From the NCBI GenBank assembly GCA_013322215.1, contig JAAMEZ010000028.1, forward strand, positions 21,558-85,557: a stretch of 64,000 bases of DNA. Direction: 5' to 3'. The DNA is from Martinezella rhizogenes. Lineage in GTDB: Bacteria > Pseudomonadota > Alphaproteobacteria > Rhizobiales > Rhizobiaceae. This document shows positions 16,665-27,667 of this stretch, piece after piece. Below the pieces are notes generated by a model. It made no database searches and was not told where the DNA came from. It was given only the letters and a program-made list of their open reading frames with translations. Made by a program: the position numbers and the translations under genes. Within the stretch, counting starts at the first letter, position 1. Every line of letters begins with the position of its first letter.

Positions 16665-18017
16665 TCAGTGAGCAGCCACGGTCCAAAAATAATAGGCAAG
16701 CGGGATGGCGAGAAGATACATGCCGATCGAGACCTGTTTTGCTTCGCCCGACAAGACCTTGACGATGACGTAAAACAGCAGTCCTCCGGCGATACCGGTT
16801 CCAAAACTGTTGGAGACCAGGGTCAAAAGGACCATCATTAGGGCGGAAAGACCGTCGGAGAAATTCTCCAGGTCGACCCGCTTCAGCGCGCTGAACATCG
16901 ACATGCCGACGAGGATCAGAGCCGGTGCGGTGGCAGCGGCCGGGATCATCAGCGCGATCGGGGTAAAGAGCAGGGTAAGGGCAAAGAGGGCTGCGGTTGC
17001 AAGCGAAGCAAAACCGGTGCGACCGCCGGCTTCCGCGCCGGTGGCGCTCTCGACGAGCGCCGTGGCGGAGGGAATGCCGAGCAGCGGACTGATGGTGGCG
17101 GCGATCGAATCGACGAGGAACGGCTTACCCAGATCCGCCATGTTGCCCTCTTCGTCGACCAGGCCGGCTTTGGCGCCGACGGCGAGCGTCGTGCCCAGGG
17201 TCGAGAAGAACTCGGATGCGAAGAAGGCAAAGAGATAGGGGAAATATTCTATCTTCAGCGCACCGAAGAAATCGAGCTGCAGGCCGATTTCGGAGATGCC
17301 GTGCGGCGCTCCGAAGAATGCGGCGGGCACCTTGGTGACGCCGAGCGGAATGCCGAGAAGCGTGCTGCCCAGAATGGCCCAGAGGATTGGTCCCGGCACC
17401 TTGCGCCCGCGCAGAAAGACGGCGAGGAAGATGCCGAAGACGGCAATGATCGCCTGTCCCGAGTTGAACGAGCCGAGCATGAGCGCGTGGCTCTTGGCGT
17501 TGACGTCGACGAGACCGGCATTCTTGAAGCCGAGAAGCGCGATGAACAATCCGATCGCGGCACCGAGGCCGAGCTTGATCTGGGCCGGAACCATGCGGGC
17601 GATGACCTGACGCACGCCGAGCACCGTCAGCAGGACGAAGATGACGCTCGACCAGAAGGAGATGGCAAGGCCGGTCTGCCAGGGAATGTGCTCCACCGCC
17701 GCCATCGTCGGTCCCACTAGTACCGAGCCGCCGATGCCCGGCCCAACCACGAAGGGCATATTGGCATAGAGCGCCATGAACAGGGTCGCGCCGATGATGA
17801 CGAGAATGGTGGCAGTCGTCGCGGCGGCGCGGTCGATGCCACCGGCGGAAAGCAGGGAAGGGATCACGACAAGAAGATAGGCGGCCGCCAGGAAGGACGT
17901 CATGCCGGCGATGATTTCCGTCTTCGTATTGGTTCCGCGCTCGCCCATGCGGAAATAGGTCTTCCACCGCGGTTCAGACGTGTTACCCGGCTGCCCGACA
18001 TTCGTATTTGAGGTCAT
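16665..18017 (-). CDS. NCS2-family purine permease (AzgA/PbuG-like)
   Basis: This is a 450-residue inner-membrane permease with about twelve to fourteen helices. The start region (TEIIAGMTSFLAAAYLLVVIP), the GPGIGG motif in the third helix region, and ESATGAEAGGRTG are hallmarks of the AzgA branch of nucleobase transporters, which take up adenine, guanine and hypoxanthine with protons. It follows adenine deaminase after 46 bases in the same direction, and a LacI regulator heads the unit. Together they would import adenine and convert it to hypoxanthine. Substrate preference is inferred from the neighbour. Confidence 0.9.
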   Translation of the reverse strand: MTSNTNVGQPGNTSEPRWKTYFRMGERGTNTKTEIIAGMTSFLAAAYLLVVIPSLLSAGGIDRAAATTATILVIIGATLFMALYANMPFVVGPGIGGSVLVGPTMAAVEHIPWQTGLAISFWSSVIFVLLTVLGVRQVIARMVPAQIKLGLGAAIGLFIALLGFKNAGLVDVNAKSHALMLGSFNSGQAIIAVFGIFLAVFLRGRKVPGPILWAILGSTLLGIPLGVTKVPAAFFGAPHGISEIGLQLDFFGALKIEYFPYLFAFFASEFFSTLGTTLAVGAKAGLVDEEGNMADLGKPFLVDSIAATISPLLGIPSATALVESATGAEAGGRTGFASLATAALFALTLLFTPIALMIPAAATAPALILVGMSMFSALKRVDLENFSDGLSALMMVLLTLVSNSFGTGIAGGLLFYVIVKVLSGEAKQVSIGMYLLAIPLAYYFWTVAAH

Positions 18018-18063
18018 TGCGTCTATCTCCTAAGTCGGCAAACGCGCCGTGCGGTGGGTGACC

Positions 18064-19842
18064 TCAGTTTCGGCTTGCAGCCAGAAGCGGTCGAATTTCC
18101 TGGGTCGTCCCATCAGTCAGTCCGAGGTCGGTAACGTGCGGGCCGGGATTGCAGGCAAGGCTTGCCCCGACGACTGCCTTGAAGGTGCGAATGGGCGGCA
18201 TCCAGTCGGCGATTTCATCGGCTGCCGCGCGCAGCCTGGCGAAGTCGTTGGCCACCTCCCGTGCGGGCGCATCCGACAGTAAGCCGCAGACGGGCAGAGG
18301 CAGCACCGCGGTGACCTTACCATTGGCAGCCGTTGCCATGCCGCCGCCGGCTTCGATAACGTCATTGGCCGCCGCCGCCATATCCGCGGGGTCGCGGCCG
18401 AAGACGGTAAGGTTATGGCTGTCATGCGATATCGTCGTTGCCAGAGCACCGCGCCAATGGCCCCAGTCCTCCAGTATGCCGATGACGGGCACCGGCTCTT
18501 TTCTGCCATGACGATGGATGACGGCCATCAGAAGCGTGTTGTCAGGCAGGACGAGCTTGTCATCTTCGACCTTGACGACCGCCTCGCCCCATTTCGTGAA
18601 TCGCGGGCTGACAACAGTGTTGACGCGAGCCTCCGTCATGCCTGGCAGAGTGACGGTGAAGTCGGCGGCAGAAAGCTTTGTGAGCTTTACGGTGTCGCGA
18701 TAGGCATCCGAGGACACGCTTTCGTGGGTTTCCGTGAGGCCTCCGTCTCTTGCGACCTCCCGCCCCGATGCGAAAACACGGCCGACCACGATTTTTTCGA
18801 GATCGGAGAGGATGACGATATCGGCGCGGCGACCGGGTGCTACCAGCCCCAGATCATAGCGGTTCAACCACATGGCGGCGTTGAGTGTGGCGGCACGGAT
18901 GGCATCGACCGGCTTCATGCCATAGCCGATAAGACGCCTGAGAACGGATGACATCGCGCCGTCGTTCACGAGGTCGTCGGGGAAGACGTCATCGGTGCAG
19001 ATCGTCAGGGTCTGCGGCAGATGCGGCAGCTTTTTCAACACCTCGATCACGCCCGGCAGGACATAATCGTGGGAGCCGCGCAACTCGACGGTCAGGCCAG
19101 CACGTAATTTTGCCAGCAAATCTTCGCCCGAGGTGAGCTCGTGATCGGATTGAATTCCCGCAGAGACGAAGGCCTGCAACTCCGCGCCTTCGAGGCCGCG
19201 CGCATGACCGCAGACGCGCTTGCCGCTCGCAAGCCCGGCTTCGACGATGCCGCGCATCGGCTCGCTTCTCTCAAGGATCCCGCGCATGTTCATCACTTCG
19301 GCAACGCCGGAAATCTGTGGCCAGCTCAGCATAGTTGCCATTTCGCCTGAGCGGAATTCTGCGCCGGCAAGCTCCAGGCCAGGCGCCGAAGGCACGCAGG
19401 ATGGCGCCAGGGTCAGGAAGCGCAGCGGCAATTGCCGTGTTTCCTCAAGCGCCCATCGAATGCCGTCGAGGCCGGCGACGTTGCCGATTTCATGCGGGTC
19501 CCAGCAGACCGTCGTCGTGCCCTGGGGAACGACCGTTTCGGCATATCGCCTTGGCGTCACCATCGAGCTTTCGACGTGCATATGCGTGTCGATAAATCCG
19601 GGTGCGATGAATTGTCCCGAAGCGTCGATGATCTGGTTTGCGTCCTTCCTCGTCCCGGAGGGATGAACGCTCGCAATCAAGGGGCCGACAAGGCCGATAT
19701 CGGCCGGCCTCATTTCCGAGGTCGCGACATCGACGAGCGTCCCGCCGATGATAAGTACATCGAACGGCTCAAGCCCCAATGCCGCCCGCACGGCGCGATC
19801 GCGCAGCTCGGATGAATGGAGGTCATGGGGTTCATTCGGCAT
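18064..19842 (-). CDS. ade: Adenine deaminase
   Basis: This is a 592-residue metal-dependent amidohydrolase that turns adenine into hypoxanthine and ammonia. Diagnostic motifs are the metal-binding DTHMHVESS, DPHEIGN, GHARGLEG, the catalytic TICTDDVFPDDL, and APGRRADIVIL. Length and order match E. coli Ade. The ATG at 19842 (MPNEPHDL) overlaps the stop of the LacI gene by 11 bases, showing coupling to its regulator. The NCS2 purine permease gene follows. The conserved C-terminal Ade domain with SHDSHNL-like DSHNLTVFGRDPADMA is present, so the enzyme looks intact. Confidence 0.95.
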   Translation of the reverse strand: MPNEPHDLHSSELRDRAVRAALGLEPFDVLIIGGTLVDVATSEMRPADIGLVGPLIASVHPSGTRKDANQIIDASGQFIAPGFIDTHMHVESSMVTPRRYAETVVPQGTTTVCWDPHEIGNVAGLDGIRWALEETRQLPLRFLTLAPSCVPSAPGLELAGAEFRSGEMATMLSWPQISGVAEVMNMRGILERSEPMRGIVEAGLASGKRVCGHARGLEGAELQAFVSAGIQSDHELTSGEDLLAKLRAGLTVELRGSHDYVLPGVIEVLKKLPHLPQTLTICTDDVFPDDLVNDGAMSSVLRRLIGYGMKPVDAIRAATLNAAMWLNRYDLGLVAPGRRADIVILSDLEKIVVGRVFASGREVARDGGLTETHESVSSDAYRDTVKLTKLSAADFTVTLPGMTEARVNTVVSPRFTKWGEAVVKVEDDKLVLPDNTLLMAVIHRHGRKEPVPVIGILEDWGHWRGALATTISHDSHNLTVFGRDPADMAAAANDVIEAGGGMATAANGKVTAVLPLPVCGLLSDAPAREVANDFARLRAAADEIADWMPPIRTFKAVVGASLACNPGPHVTDLGLTDGTTQEIRPLLAASRN

Positions 19843-20830
19843 GTCTGCCTCCCTTGGCAAATGCGGATGGGCGCGCGGTTGACTGTCGCACGACGAGTTC
19901 CGTCGGGAATATTCCGCTGGTCCCGGTTTCCCCAGCAACGAAGGCGAGCGCATGGTTCGCCACCGCTTCCAGATCCTGCCGGACAGTGGTGAGCGGTGGA
20001 GAGACGATTTGCGCCCACATCAGATCATCGAAACCGGTGAGCGACATGTCTTCCGGAATGCTGTAGCCCCTGTCTTTGACGGCAATGGCAAAGCCGATGG
20101 CGAGAGCGTCATAGGCGGCTGCGCAGGCTGTAAAGTGCTGCAGATCAAGCTCGCGGCCGAGGGCGCTGCCGGCGTCGAAAGTTGCATCGCTATGTCGCAA
20201 TGTCGGTTCGACGCCTGTTTGACGGAAAATTTCGCACATTCCCCCGACGCGCTCGTGCGCCACCAGCGAATTCTCTGGGCCGGCGAGGATAAGAAGCCGG
20301 TCATGACCGAACTCGAGCAGATGGCGGGCGATGAGACGTCCACCCTCGCGGTGATCGCTGGCGGCGACATTGCCTGTTGTGGCGGCGCTGTCGATGACGG
20401 CGACCGGCACCGTAACATCCTCGGGCATAACGGTCGTGCCGCGCGTCGGGATCACGATCAGCGCATCGACGCCGCGGGCGATCATAGTTCTGATTTCGAA
20501 ATCCTGCTGCCGGGCGTCGCCTTGGCTGTCGCCGATCAGGACGGCGAGATCGCGCTGCTTTGCCGCGCGTTCGATGGCCTGGGCAAAGGCAGGAAACAGG
20601 GGTTGCCCGATGTTTGGGACCAGCAGGCCGACCGTATTGCTCCGGCCGGTGCGCAACGCGCGTGCCGTATGGTCAGGCACATAGCCGAGCCTGTCTGCTT
20701 CCAGACGAATCTGCGCCGCAAGGGCTGAAGACACCCGCCCCGTACCGCGAAGGGCATTCGAGACCGTCGCCGTCGAGACACCCAGCTTGGTTGCGATTTC
20801 GCGAATGGAAGAAGGGCGTGCCTGGCTCAT
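19832..20830 (-). CDS. LacI-family transcriptional regulator of the purine operon
   Basis: This is a 332-residue LacI/GalR regulator. The N-terminal helix-turn-helix IREIATKLGVSTATVSNALRG is followed by the hinge helix (YVPDHTARALRTGRS) and a sugar-binding-like effector domain with TFDAGSALG and SLTGFDDL. The stop overlaps the adenine deaminase start. A perfect LacI-type operator (20853-20872) lies 22 bases upstream of the start, which points to autoregulation. Given the operon, the ligand may be a purine (as for PurR) and not a sugar; this is inference. Confidence 0.92.
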   Translation of the reverse strand: MSQARPSSIREIATKLGVSTATVSNALRGTGRVSSALAAQIRLEADRLGYVPDHTARALRTGRSNTVGLLVPNIGQPLFPAFAQAIERAAKQRDLAVLIGDSQGDARQQDFEIRTMIARGVDALIVIPTRGTTVMPEDVTVPVAVIDSAATTGNVAASDHREGGRLIARHLLEFGHDRLLILAGPENSLVAHERVGGMCEIFRQTGVEPTLRHSDATFDAGSALGRELDLQHFTACAAAYDALAIGFAIAVKDRGYSIPEDMSLTGFDDLMWAQIVSPPLTTVRQDLEAVANHALAFVAGETGTSGIFPTELVVRQSTARPSAFAKGGRHAE

Positions 20831-20852
20831 TCAAGAGTCCGCTCTGGTTTTC

Positions 20853-20872
20853 TTGATTAAACGATTAATCAA
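20853..20872. promoter_or_regulatory. LacI-type operator TTGATTAA-N4-TTAATCAA
   Basis: Perfect 8-base arms TTGATTAA and TTAATCAA surround ACGA, just upstream of the LacI gene. Size, symmetry and position fit an autoregulatory LacI operator covering the promoter of the regulator, adenine deaminase and purine permease operon. Confidence 0.75.
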
Positions 20873-20988
20873 AGCGATGTGCTTTTGCAAGAGTATCTTT
20901 GTGGTGCGTGGATAAAGCACGGTCTGCGGTGCTGGCGGCTGCTCAATCTACGGATGACGGAGGGCGTCAGGCCGATCGGAGTGAGGTG

Positions 20989-22821
<1,833 letters not shown>

Positions 22822-22853
22822 GCTTGTTCCCTTCTCGCGTTCCCTGCCACAGC

Positions 22854-24050
22854 TCAATCGGGCCAGTTCAGCATGCCATCGAAGCGATGCCGGCTGCGGT
22901 TTTCGATCGGCGTTGCGATGATCTCGTTCGAGGCGCGCGCTTTGTCGAGTTCCTCGGCAAGCCGCGTTGCGACGATCGTCTCCTGGCCGGGATGCAGGTT
23001 GCATGGGTCGAGATAGAAGTAGTGATGCTCTACCTCATGATCCCGTACGATGATCGGTGGGTTGCCGCGGCTGAGTGCTGCGGCGAGATCCCAGGCGCTG
23101 ATATGCGCCTCGGGCGCCGAGATGATGACTCGCATGCGGTCGAGCGGGTTGTCGGTGGGGTCAGGCTCGATCAGGGCGGTGACGCCGGGCCGGCCGTCGA
23201 GAGTTCGTTTCCACAGGTTCAGATAGCCGGTCTCGCGTTCGCGGATGCCGGCGTGATCGCGCTTTTCCCAGGCTTCCAGCGCCGCCATGGTGCCATAGAT
23301 GCTTTCCTTGCCGACCTTCATGCCGCGGCCGATGCCCATGTTCTGCAGGAAGGCGTTGCGCACCAGTTCCTTCTTGCCGGCGACGATGCCGGAGGTCGGG
23401 CCGCCGAGGAACTTATGGCCGGAATAGAGCACGATATCGGCACCCTGAGCGAGAAAAAGCTCGAGGTCATATTCCGAAGCCGCATCGACGATGACGGGAA
23501 CGCCCTTGGCATGGGCGATCTCGACGAATTCGGTGAGGTGCAGCAGGCCGTAGTCGACCACATGATGGGATATGACATAGACGGCGGCGGCCGTTTTCTC
23601 GGTGATGGCGTTTTCCATGTGGAAGCGGTGTGTCGATGTCGCCTGGCCGATCAGCACGATCTTGCCGCCGGCAAGGCGGATCGCCTGGTCTACCGGCGCA
23701 CCGTAGCTGACCACATGGCCCATCTGCAGGAGGACTTCGTTCTTGTCCGGAGCGACATCGGGCAGTTTCTCGATGGCGAGCAGGTTGTTGCCGGTGATGG
23801 CGCCGGCGACAGCAAGGCTGATGCCCGAGGAGCAGGATGCCGTCACGAAGCCCGCCTCGCCACCCGTCAGCCGCGCGATGACGGCGCTTGCTTTGCGCTG
23901 GAGATCGTTGACCTCCACGAATTGCGGCAGGATTGCCGCCATTGCCGCAATGGCTTCGGGCACGACGATCGACGCGCCGAGGCTGGTCATGGTGCCTGAT
24001 ACGTTGATGACGGGCCTCAGGCCGATTTTGCTGCGGATATCATCGGACAT
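22854..24050 (-). CDS. SelA-like PLP-dependent enzyme (DgaE-like, putative ammonia-lyase/aminotransferase-fold)
   Basis: This is a 398-residue fold-type I PLP protein of the selA-related group. It opens with [15 protein letters not shown], has the conserved [14 protein letters not shown], and a PLP lysine in [15 protein letters not shown] preceded by the cofactor Asp in VIVDAAS. Related enzymes such as D-glucosaminate-6-phosphate ammonia-lyase eliminate ammonia from amino sugars or acids, and this group is often found next to the EF_0837-type amidohydrolase, as here (25580-26788). The ATG at 24050 was preferred to a start 39 bases upstream because of GAGAGAT just before it. It is divergent from the IclR gene. 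The substrate is unknown. Confidence 0.82.
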   Translation of the reverse strand: MSDDIRSKIGLRPVINVSGTMTSLGASIVVPEAIAAMAAILPQFVEVNDLQRKASAVIARLTGGEAGFVTASCSSGISLAVAGAITGNNLLAIEKLPDVAPDKNEVLLQMGHVVSYGAPVDQAIRLAGGKIVLIGQATSTHRFHMENAITEKTAAAVYVISHHVVDYGLLHLTEFVEIAHAKGVPVIVDAASEYDLELFLAQGADIVLYSGHKFLGGPTSGIVAGKKELVRNAFLQNMGIGRGMKVGKESIYGTMAALEAWEKRDHAGIRERETGYLNLWKRTLDGRPGVTALIEPDPTDNPLDRMRVIISAPEAHISAWDLAAALSRGNPPIIVRDHEVEHHYFYLDPCNLHPGQETIVATRLAEELDKARASNEIIATPIENRSRHRFDGMLNWPD

Positions 24051-24093
24051 TCTATCTCTCCAAAGTGACGACTGACTGCCGATTGCCATCGAC

Positions 24094-24119
24094 AGCTATA
24101 CCATAGTAATGTAATAGCT
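24094..24119. promoter_or_regulatory. Inverted repeat between divergent SelA-like and IclR genes
   Basis: AGCTAT (24094-24099) and ATAGCT (24114-24119) pair perfectly across 14 bases, in an AT-rich stretch between the two divergent starts. The position fits an IclR operator that controls both directions. The short arms make chance occurrence possible. Confidence 0.4.
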
Positions 24120-24146
24120 TCTCGAAATCTCACGAGGAGCGTTGAT

Positions 24147-24980
24147 TTGGACGCCAAGACTCTACTCGCCGTACTCCCTGAAGACGTTGATTCCACGGGG
24201 GAAACGGAAGCCAAAGGCGTACGCCGTTCGCGCGTAAGCGGCATCGACCGCGCGCTGCAGGTGATCGATTATCTCTATGAAACCGGCGCACCGGCTGGAG
24301 CCTATGCGATTGCCAAGGCGATCAAGGCGCCTCTTTCGACCGTCTATGTGATCATCGACGATCTGGTCGAAAAGAACATGCTCGGCCGCAATGCCGACGG
24401 CTCCGTCTGGCTCGGGGCGCGTCTTTATCATTACGGTCTCGCCTATGCCCGGTCGCTGGATTTCATGAGCGTCGCCACCCGCGAAATGCACGACCTTTGC
24501 CGACAGGCGAGCGAGACGGTGCAGGTCTGCGGCCGCGACGGCGACAACATGCTTGTGCTGGCGATGGCGGACGGACCAAGCCATTTCCAGGTCGCCTCCC
24601 GCGTCGGAACCCGCGTGCCGCTCAACTGGACGGCCTCCGGCCGGCTTCTCGTCGGCCACCTGCCCGAAGAGGAAAGGATCGAGCTTTTCAAGCGCTGTGC
24701 CCGCACCTCGCCGACCGGCCGGGCCGAGGTCGATGCCGGTGTACTCTCCGATGCCGCGGGCAAGGCTTTTGAAGAGCGCTTGTCGGTTCAGGTGGCAGAG
24801 TCCGATTATGCGGTTGCCTGCATCGCCTCGCCGGTCGTGGACCGGGACGGCCAGTGTGTCGCGACCATTTCGATCGTGCTGCCGGAACAGAAAGTCTTTT
24901 CCGACGGCAACCATTATGGCGAGCAGGTACGCGCGGCTGCCGAGCGGATCGAAAAGTTGATGGGCTGGCGCAACCACTGA
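24147..24980 (+). CDS. IclR-family transcriptional regulator
   Basis: This is a 277-residue IclR regulator. The winged helix-turn-helix is in IDRALQVIDYLYETGAPAGA and the following AIKAPLSTVYVIIDDL (about residues 32-75); the GAF-like effector domain follows, with VPLNWTASGRLLVGHL and YAVACIASPVVD. The start is TTG 24147, supported by GAGGAG at 24134-24139 and 7 bases of spacing; no better ATG precedes the helix-turn-helix. It lies inside the catabolic cluster, divergent from the SelA-like gene and convergent with ridA, so it probably controls the uptake and degradation genes on both sides. Confidence 0.9.
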   Translation: MDAKTLLAVLPEDVDSTGETEAKGVRRSRVSGIDRALQVIDYLYETGAPAGAYAIAKAIKAPLSTVYVIIDDLVEKNMLGRNADGSVWLGARLYHYGLAYARSLDFMSVATREMHDLCRQASETVQVCGRDGDNMLVLAMADGPSHFQVASRVGTRVPLNWTASGRLLVGHLPEEERIELFKRCARTSPTGRAEVDAGVLSDAAGKAFEERLSVQVAESDYAVACIASPVVDRDGQCVATISIVLPEQKVFSDGNHYGEQVRAAAERIEKLMGWRNH

Positions 24981-24993
24981 ATTCGTCCTCCTT

Positions 24994-25047
24994 AGAGCAA
25001 TTCCAGCAAAAGTGTGACGGGGTTTTGCGTCCGGAATTGCGTAAAAA
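24994..25047. repeat. RIME-like element, copy 2 (half element)
   Basis: Only one of the two palindromic halves is present: AGAGCAATTCCAG, then GGGGTTTTGCGTCCGGAATTGCGTAAAAA, which folds on itself through AATTCC/GGAATT. It fills the gap between the convergent IclR and RidA genes and may act as a bidirectional terminator. Confidence 0.65.
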
Positions 25048-25545
25048 CTAGTCGTTAAGCGAGACGATCGCTTCGATTTCGACCGTGATGTTGCCAGGCA
25101 GCGAGCCAAACCCGACGGCCGAGCGGGCATGCTGGCCCGCTTCGCCGAAGACCTCGATAAACAGGTCCGAGCAGCCGTTGATGACGCTTGGATGATCCTC
25201 GAAATGCGGCACGGCGTTGACCATGCCGAGCAGCTTCACCACCCGCTTCACCCGGGAGAGATCGCCGAGCGCGCCGTGCATGACGGCAAGCAGGTTGATG
25301 CCCGTCAGCCGTGCGTGCTGATAGGCCCGGTCGACGCCGACGTCACCGCCGACCTTGCCGGAATGGAGATGACCATCCAGCTCCCGCGGTCCCTGGCCCG
25401 ATAGATAAAGCACGTTGCCCTCGCGGACGTGGGTCACAAAATTGGCGATTGGCGGTGGCGGCGGCGGCAGCTCGATCCCGAGCGCAGCCAGTCGCTGGTA
25501 AGGTGTTTGCGCTGCTGAAGCGGCCTGTGTTGGGGACGTGTTCAC
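25048..25545 (-). CDS. RidA/YjgF-family enamine/imine deaminase
   Basis: This is a 165-residue member of the RidA family with an N-terminal extension of about 35 residues including a polyproline run. Core motifs are NVLYLSGQGPRE, an internal GDLSRVKRVVKLLGMVNA, and the C-terminal RSAVGFGSLPGNITVEIEAIV, in which the substrate-binding Arg (ARSAVG) is kept. RidA proteins hydrolyse reactive imines released by PLP ammonia-lyases. That fits the SelA-like PLP gene in the same cluster. The start is GTG 25545, preceded by AGGAG six bases away, and lies 34 bases after the amidohydrolase stop. Confidence 0.85.
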   Translation of the reverse strand: MNTSPTQAASAAQTPYQRLAALGIELPPPPPPIANFVTHVREGNVLYLSGQGPRELDGHLHSGKVGGDVGVDRAYQHARLTGINLLAVMHGALGDLSRVKRVVKLLGMVNAVPHFEDHPSVINGCSDLFIEVFGEAGQHARSAVGFGSLPGNITVEIEAIVSLND

Positions 25546-25579
25546 GTATGCTCCTGCTATGCGATCCTTGGTGTTTCGA

Positions 25580-26788
25580 TTAGCGCCACGAATAACCGTG
25601 GCTGTGGCGGACAAGCTTGCGCGCGCGGGGGATGTAGCGGCTGGCGGTAATCGCCTCCGCGCCGATCACCGCGTAACGCGGCTCGAACAGCTTGCTCAGG
25701 CGCGAGACGTCGCCGTTTGAATCGGTCGCCTCGAGATCCGAGTCCACCAGGTCGAAGATGGTGAAGTCGGCGCGTTCGCCGACCGACAGCCGGTTTTCCA
25801 TCGAAAGCTTGATGACCGAGGCCGGTGCGTGGGTAACGGCGTCCACCACCTTGTCGAACGGCATGCCGACCGAGAGCAGCTTGGACATGGTGGTCGCCAG
25901 GTCCCAGACCGGGAAGTTCATCGAATGCCCGTGCAGGTCGGTCGAGATGGAGTAGGGCAGCAGGCCGCGCCTGATCGCCGCTTCCGCGACCTTGAAGGAG
26001 AAGGAGGCGCCTCCATGGCCGATATCGAGCCTTATGCCTTCGCCGGCGCAACGTTCGGCGAGATTGTAGAGGTCCTCGTCCTCCATGATGCTCGAACCGG
26101 CCTTGCCATTGAAGCAGTGCGTGACGACATCGCCCGGTCCAAGGATTTCGAGCACTTCGTCGTAGAGCGCCGGCGGCTCGCCGACATGCACCATCATCGG
26201 CACCTTCAGGATCTTGGCGATTTTCTTGCCGAGCTTGACGGGCGTTACCCCCCAGGAGCCGGTGATGACGTGGCTTGCACGGACCTTGATGCCGACGATG
26301 TGCTCGCTGTTCTCGGCATAGCATTCGAGGATGCGGTCGAGGTCGATATCCTTGATATCGCGCAATTCTGGAACGCGATTGCAAGCAACGAGGCCGATCG
26401 AACCGAGATTGAGGAAGGCCTTGATGCGCTCCCTGGAGGGTTCAATGATATATTCGCGGAAACCATGAAAATTGGCTTCGCCGGCAGAACCTGCATCGAC
26501 CAGTGTCGTGACGCCGCGCTCGGCGCCGCATTCGGACGGGCGGATCGAGATATCAGTGCCGCCATGCCAGATATGGACGTGCAGGTCGATCCAGCCGGGC
26601 GAAACCCAGGCACCCTTGCCATCGACGCGCTCGACATCGCCGGGAGCGGCGAGCTGCGAGCCGACAGCTGTGATCTTGCCGTCGGCGCCGATGAGGATGT
26701 CCATGACGCCGGTCGGCGTATCACTGCCGAAAGCCATAGGCTTTACATTGGTGAGGAGGAGCGGCTTGCCCGCTTTTTCACCGGTCAT
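25580..26788 (-). CDS. Dihydroorotase-like amidohydrolase/deacetylase (EF_0837-type)
   Basis: This is a 402-residue amidohydrolase-superfamily enzyme. The metal site is visible as WIDLHVHIWHGG (HxH), the bridging lysine in VGIKVRASH, later histidines in MVHVGEPP and VTHCFNG, and an Asp in ISTDLHGHS. The family is related to dihydroorotases and D-aminoacylases and hydrolyses an amide or cyclic amide; the exact substrate is not known. It lies immediately behind the permease gene, sharing the operon with the Dpp-type transporter, so it probably attacks the imported compound. No signal peptide is seen, so it acts in the cytoplasm. Confidence 0.85.
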   Translation of the reverse strand: MTGEKAGKPLLLTNVKPMAFGSDTPTGVMDILIGADGKITAVGSQLAAPGDVERVDGKGAWVSPGWIDLHVHIWHGGTDISIRPSECGAERGVTTLVDAGSAGEANFHGFREYIIEPSRERIKAFLNLGSIGLVACNRVPELRDIKDIDLDRILECYAENSEHIVGIKVRASHVITGSWGVTPVKLGKKIAKILKVPMMVHVGEPPALYDEVLEILGPGDVVTHCFNGKAGSSIMEDEDLYNLAERCAGEGIRLDIGHGGASFSFKVAEAAIRRGLLPYSISTDLHGHSMNFPVWDLATTMSKLLSVGMPFDKVVDAVTHAPASVIKLSMENRLSVGERADFTIFDLVDSDLEATDSNGDVSRLSKLFEPRYAVIGAEAITASRYIPRARKLVRHSHGYSWR

Positions 26789-27667
26789 TTACAGGTCCTT
26801 TCGAAGTCTTGGATCGAGCATGTCCCGCAGGCCGTCACCGACCATTTGCAGCGAGAGCACGGAGAGAATGATGGCGAAGCCCGGGAAATAGGTCATCCAG
26901 TCGGCCTGGCCGATATATTGGCGGCCGGCGGCGATCATGGTTCCCCAAGTCGGGATTTCGGGGCTGACGCCGAGGCCGAGGAAGGAGAGCCCGGCTTCGG
27001 CCAGCATGGCGCTGGCGAAGAGAAACGAGCCCTGTACCAGGATTGGCGACAGGAGGTTTCTAAGGACGTGCCGCGTCATGATGTGAAACGTCGAGATGCC
27101 GAGAGCCTTGGCTGCCTCGACGTAAGGAAGCTCGCGGATAACAAGCGTCGAGGCGCGGACGATGCGGGCCAGCCGCGGCGCGTACACGATCGACAGCGCG
27201 ACGATGACCGTCGTCAGCGATGGTCCGAGGGCTGCGACAAGCGCGATGGCAAGCAGGATGTCGGGAAACGCCATCATCGCATCGATCAGACGGGCGATTG
27301 GCGTGTCGAGCCTCTGAAAGAAGCCGGCGAGCAGGCCGAGCGTGACGCCGATCGCTGCCGACAATGCCACTACGGCCGCCCCGACGAGCAGCGACAGCCG
27401 TCCTGCATAGATGGTGCGGGAGAAGATATCGCGGCCGAATTCGTCGGTGCCGAACCAGTAGATCTGGCTTGGCGGCTTCAACCTGTTGACGATCGAAAGT
27501 TTCGAGGGCGAGTAGGGTGCGATCCATGGGGCGAGGATGGCAAGCAGCACGAAGATCGTCAGCACGATCAGGCCTGCGGTGACCGTCTTGCGCTTCAGAA
27601 GCCGGCGAAGGAACTTGCTCCGCTCGCTCGGCGCCTGTTTCTGTGTATCGGTTGCGATATCGGCCAT
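26789..27667 (-). CDS. ABC transporter permease, DppC family
   Basis: This is a 292-residue inner-membrane permease. It has the DppC-type N-terminus (short cytosolic arm, one helix VTAGLIVLTIFVLLAILAPW, then the periplasmic GTDEFGRDIFSRTIYAGR motif) and the coupling EAA loop YVEAAKALGISTFHIMTRHVLRN. The LSFLGLGVSPEIPTWG stretch is also characteristic. Its ATG overlaps the DppB stop as TGATG. It pairs with the DppB-type permease upstream to form the channel of the importer. Confidence 0.93.
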   Translation of the reverse strand: MADIATDTQKQAPSERSKFLRRLLKRKTVTAGLIVLTIFVLLAILAPWIAPYSPSKLSIVNRLKPPSQIYWFGTDEFGRDIFSRTIYAGRLSLLVGAAVVALSAAIGVTLGLLAGFFQRLDTPIARLIDAMMAFPDILLAIALVAALGPSLTTVIVALSIVYAPRLARIVRASTLVIRELPYVEAAKALGISTFHIMTRHVLRNLLSPILVQGSFLFASAMLAEAGLSFLGLGVSPEIPTWGTMIAAGRQYIGQADWMTYFPGFAIILSVLSLQMVGDGLRDMLDPRLRKDL

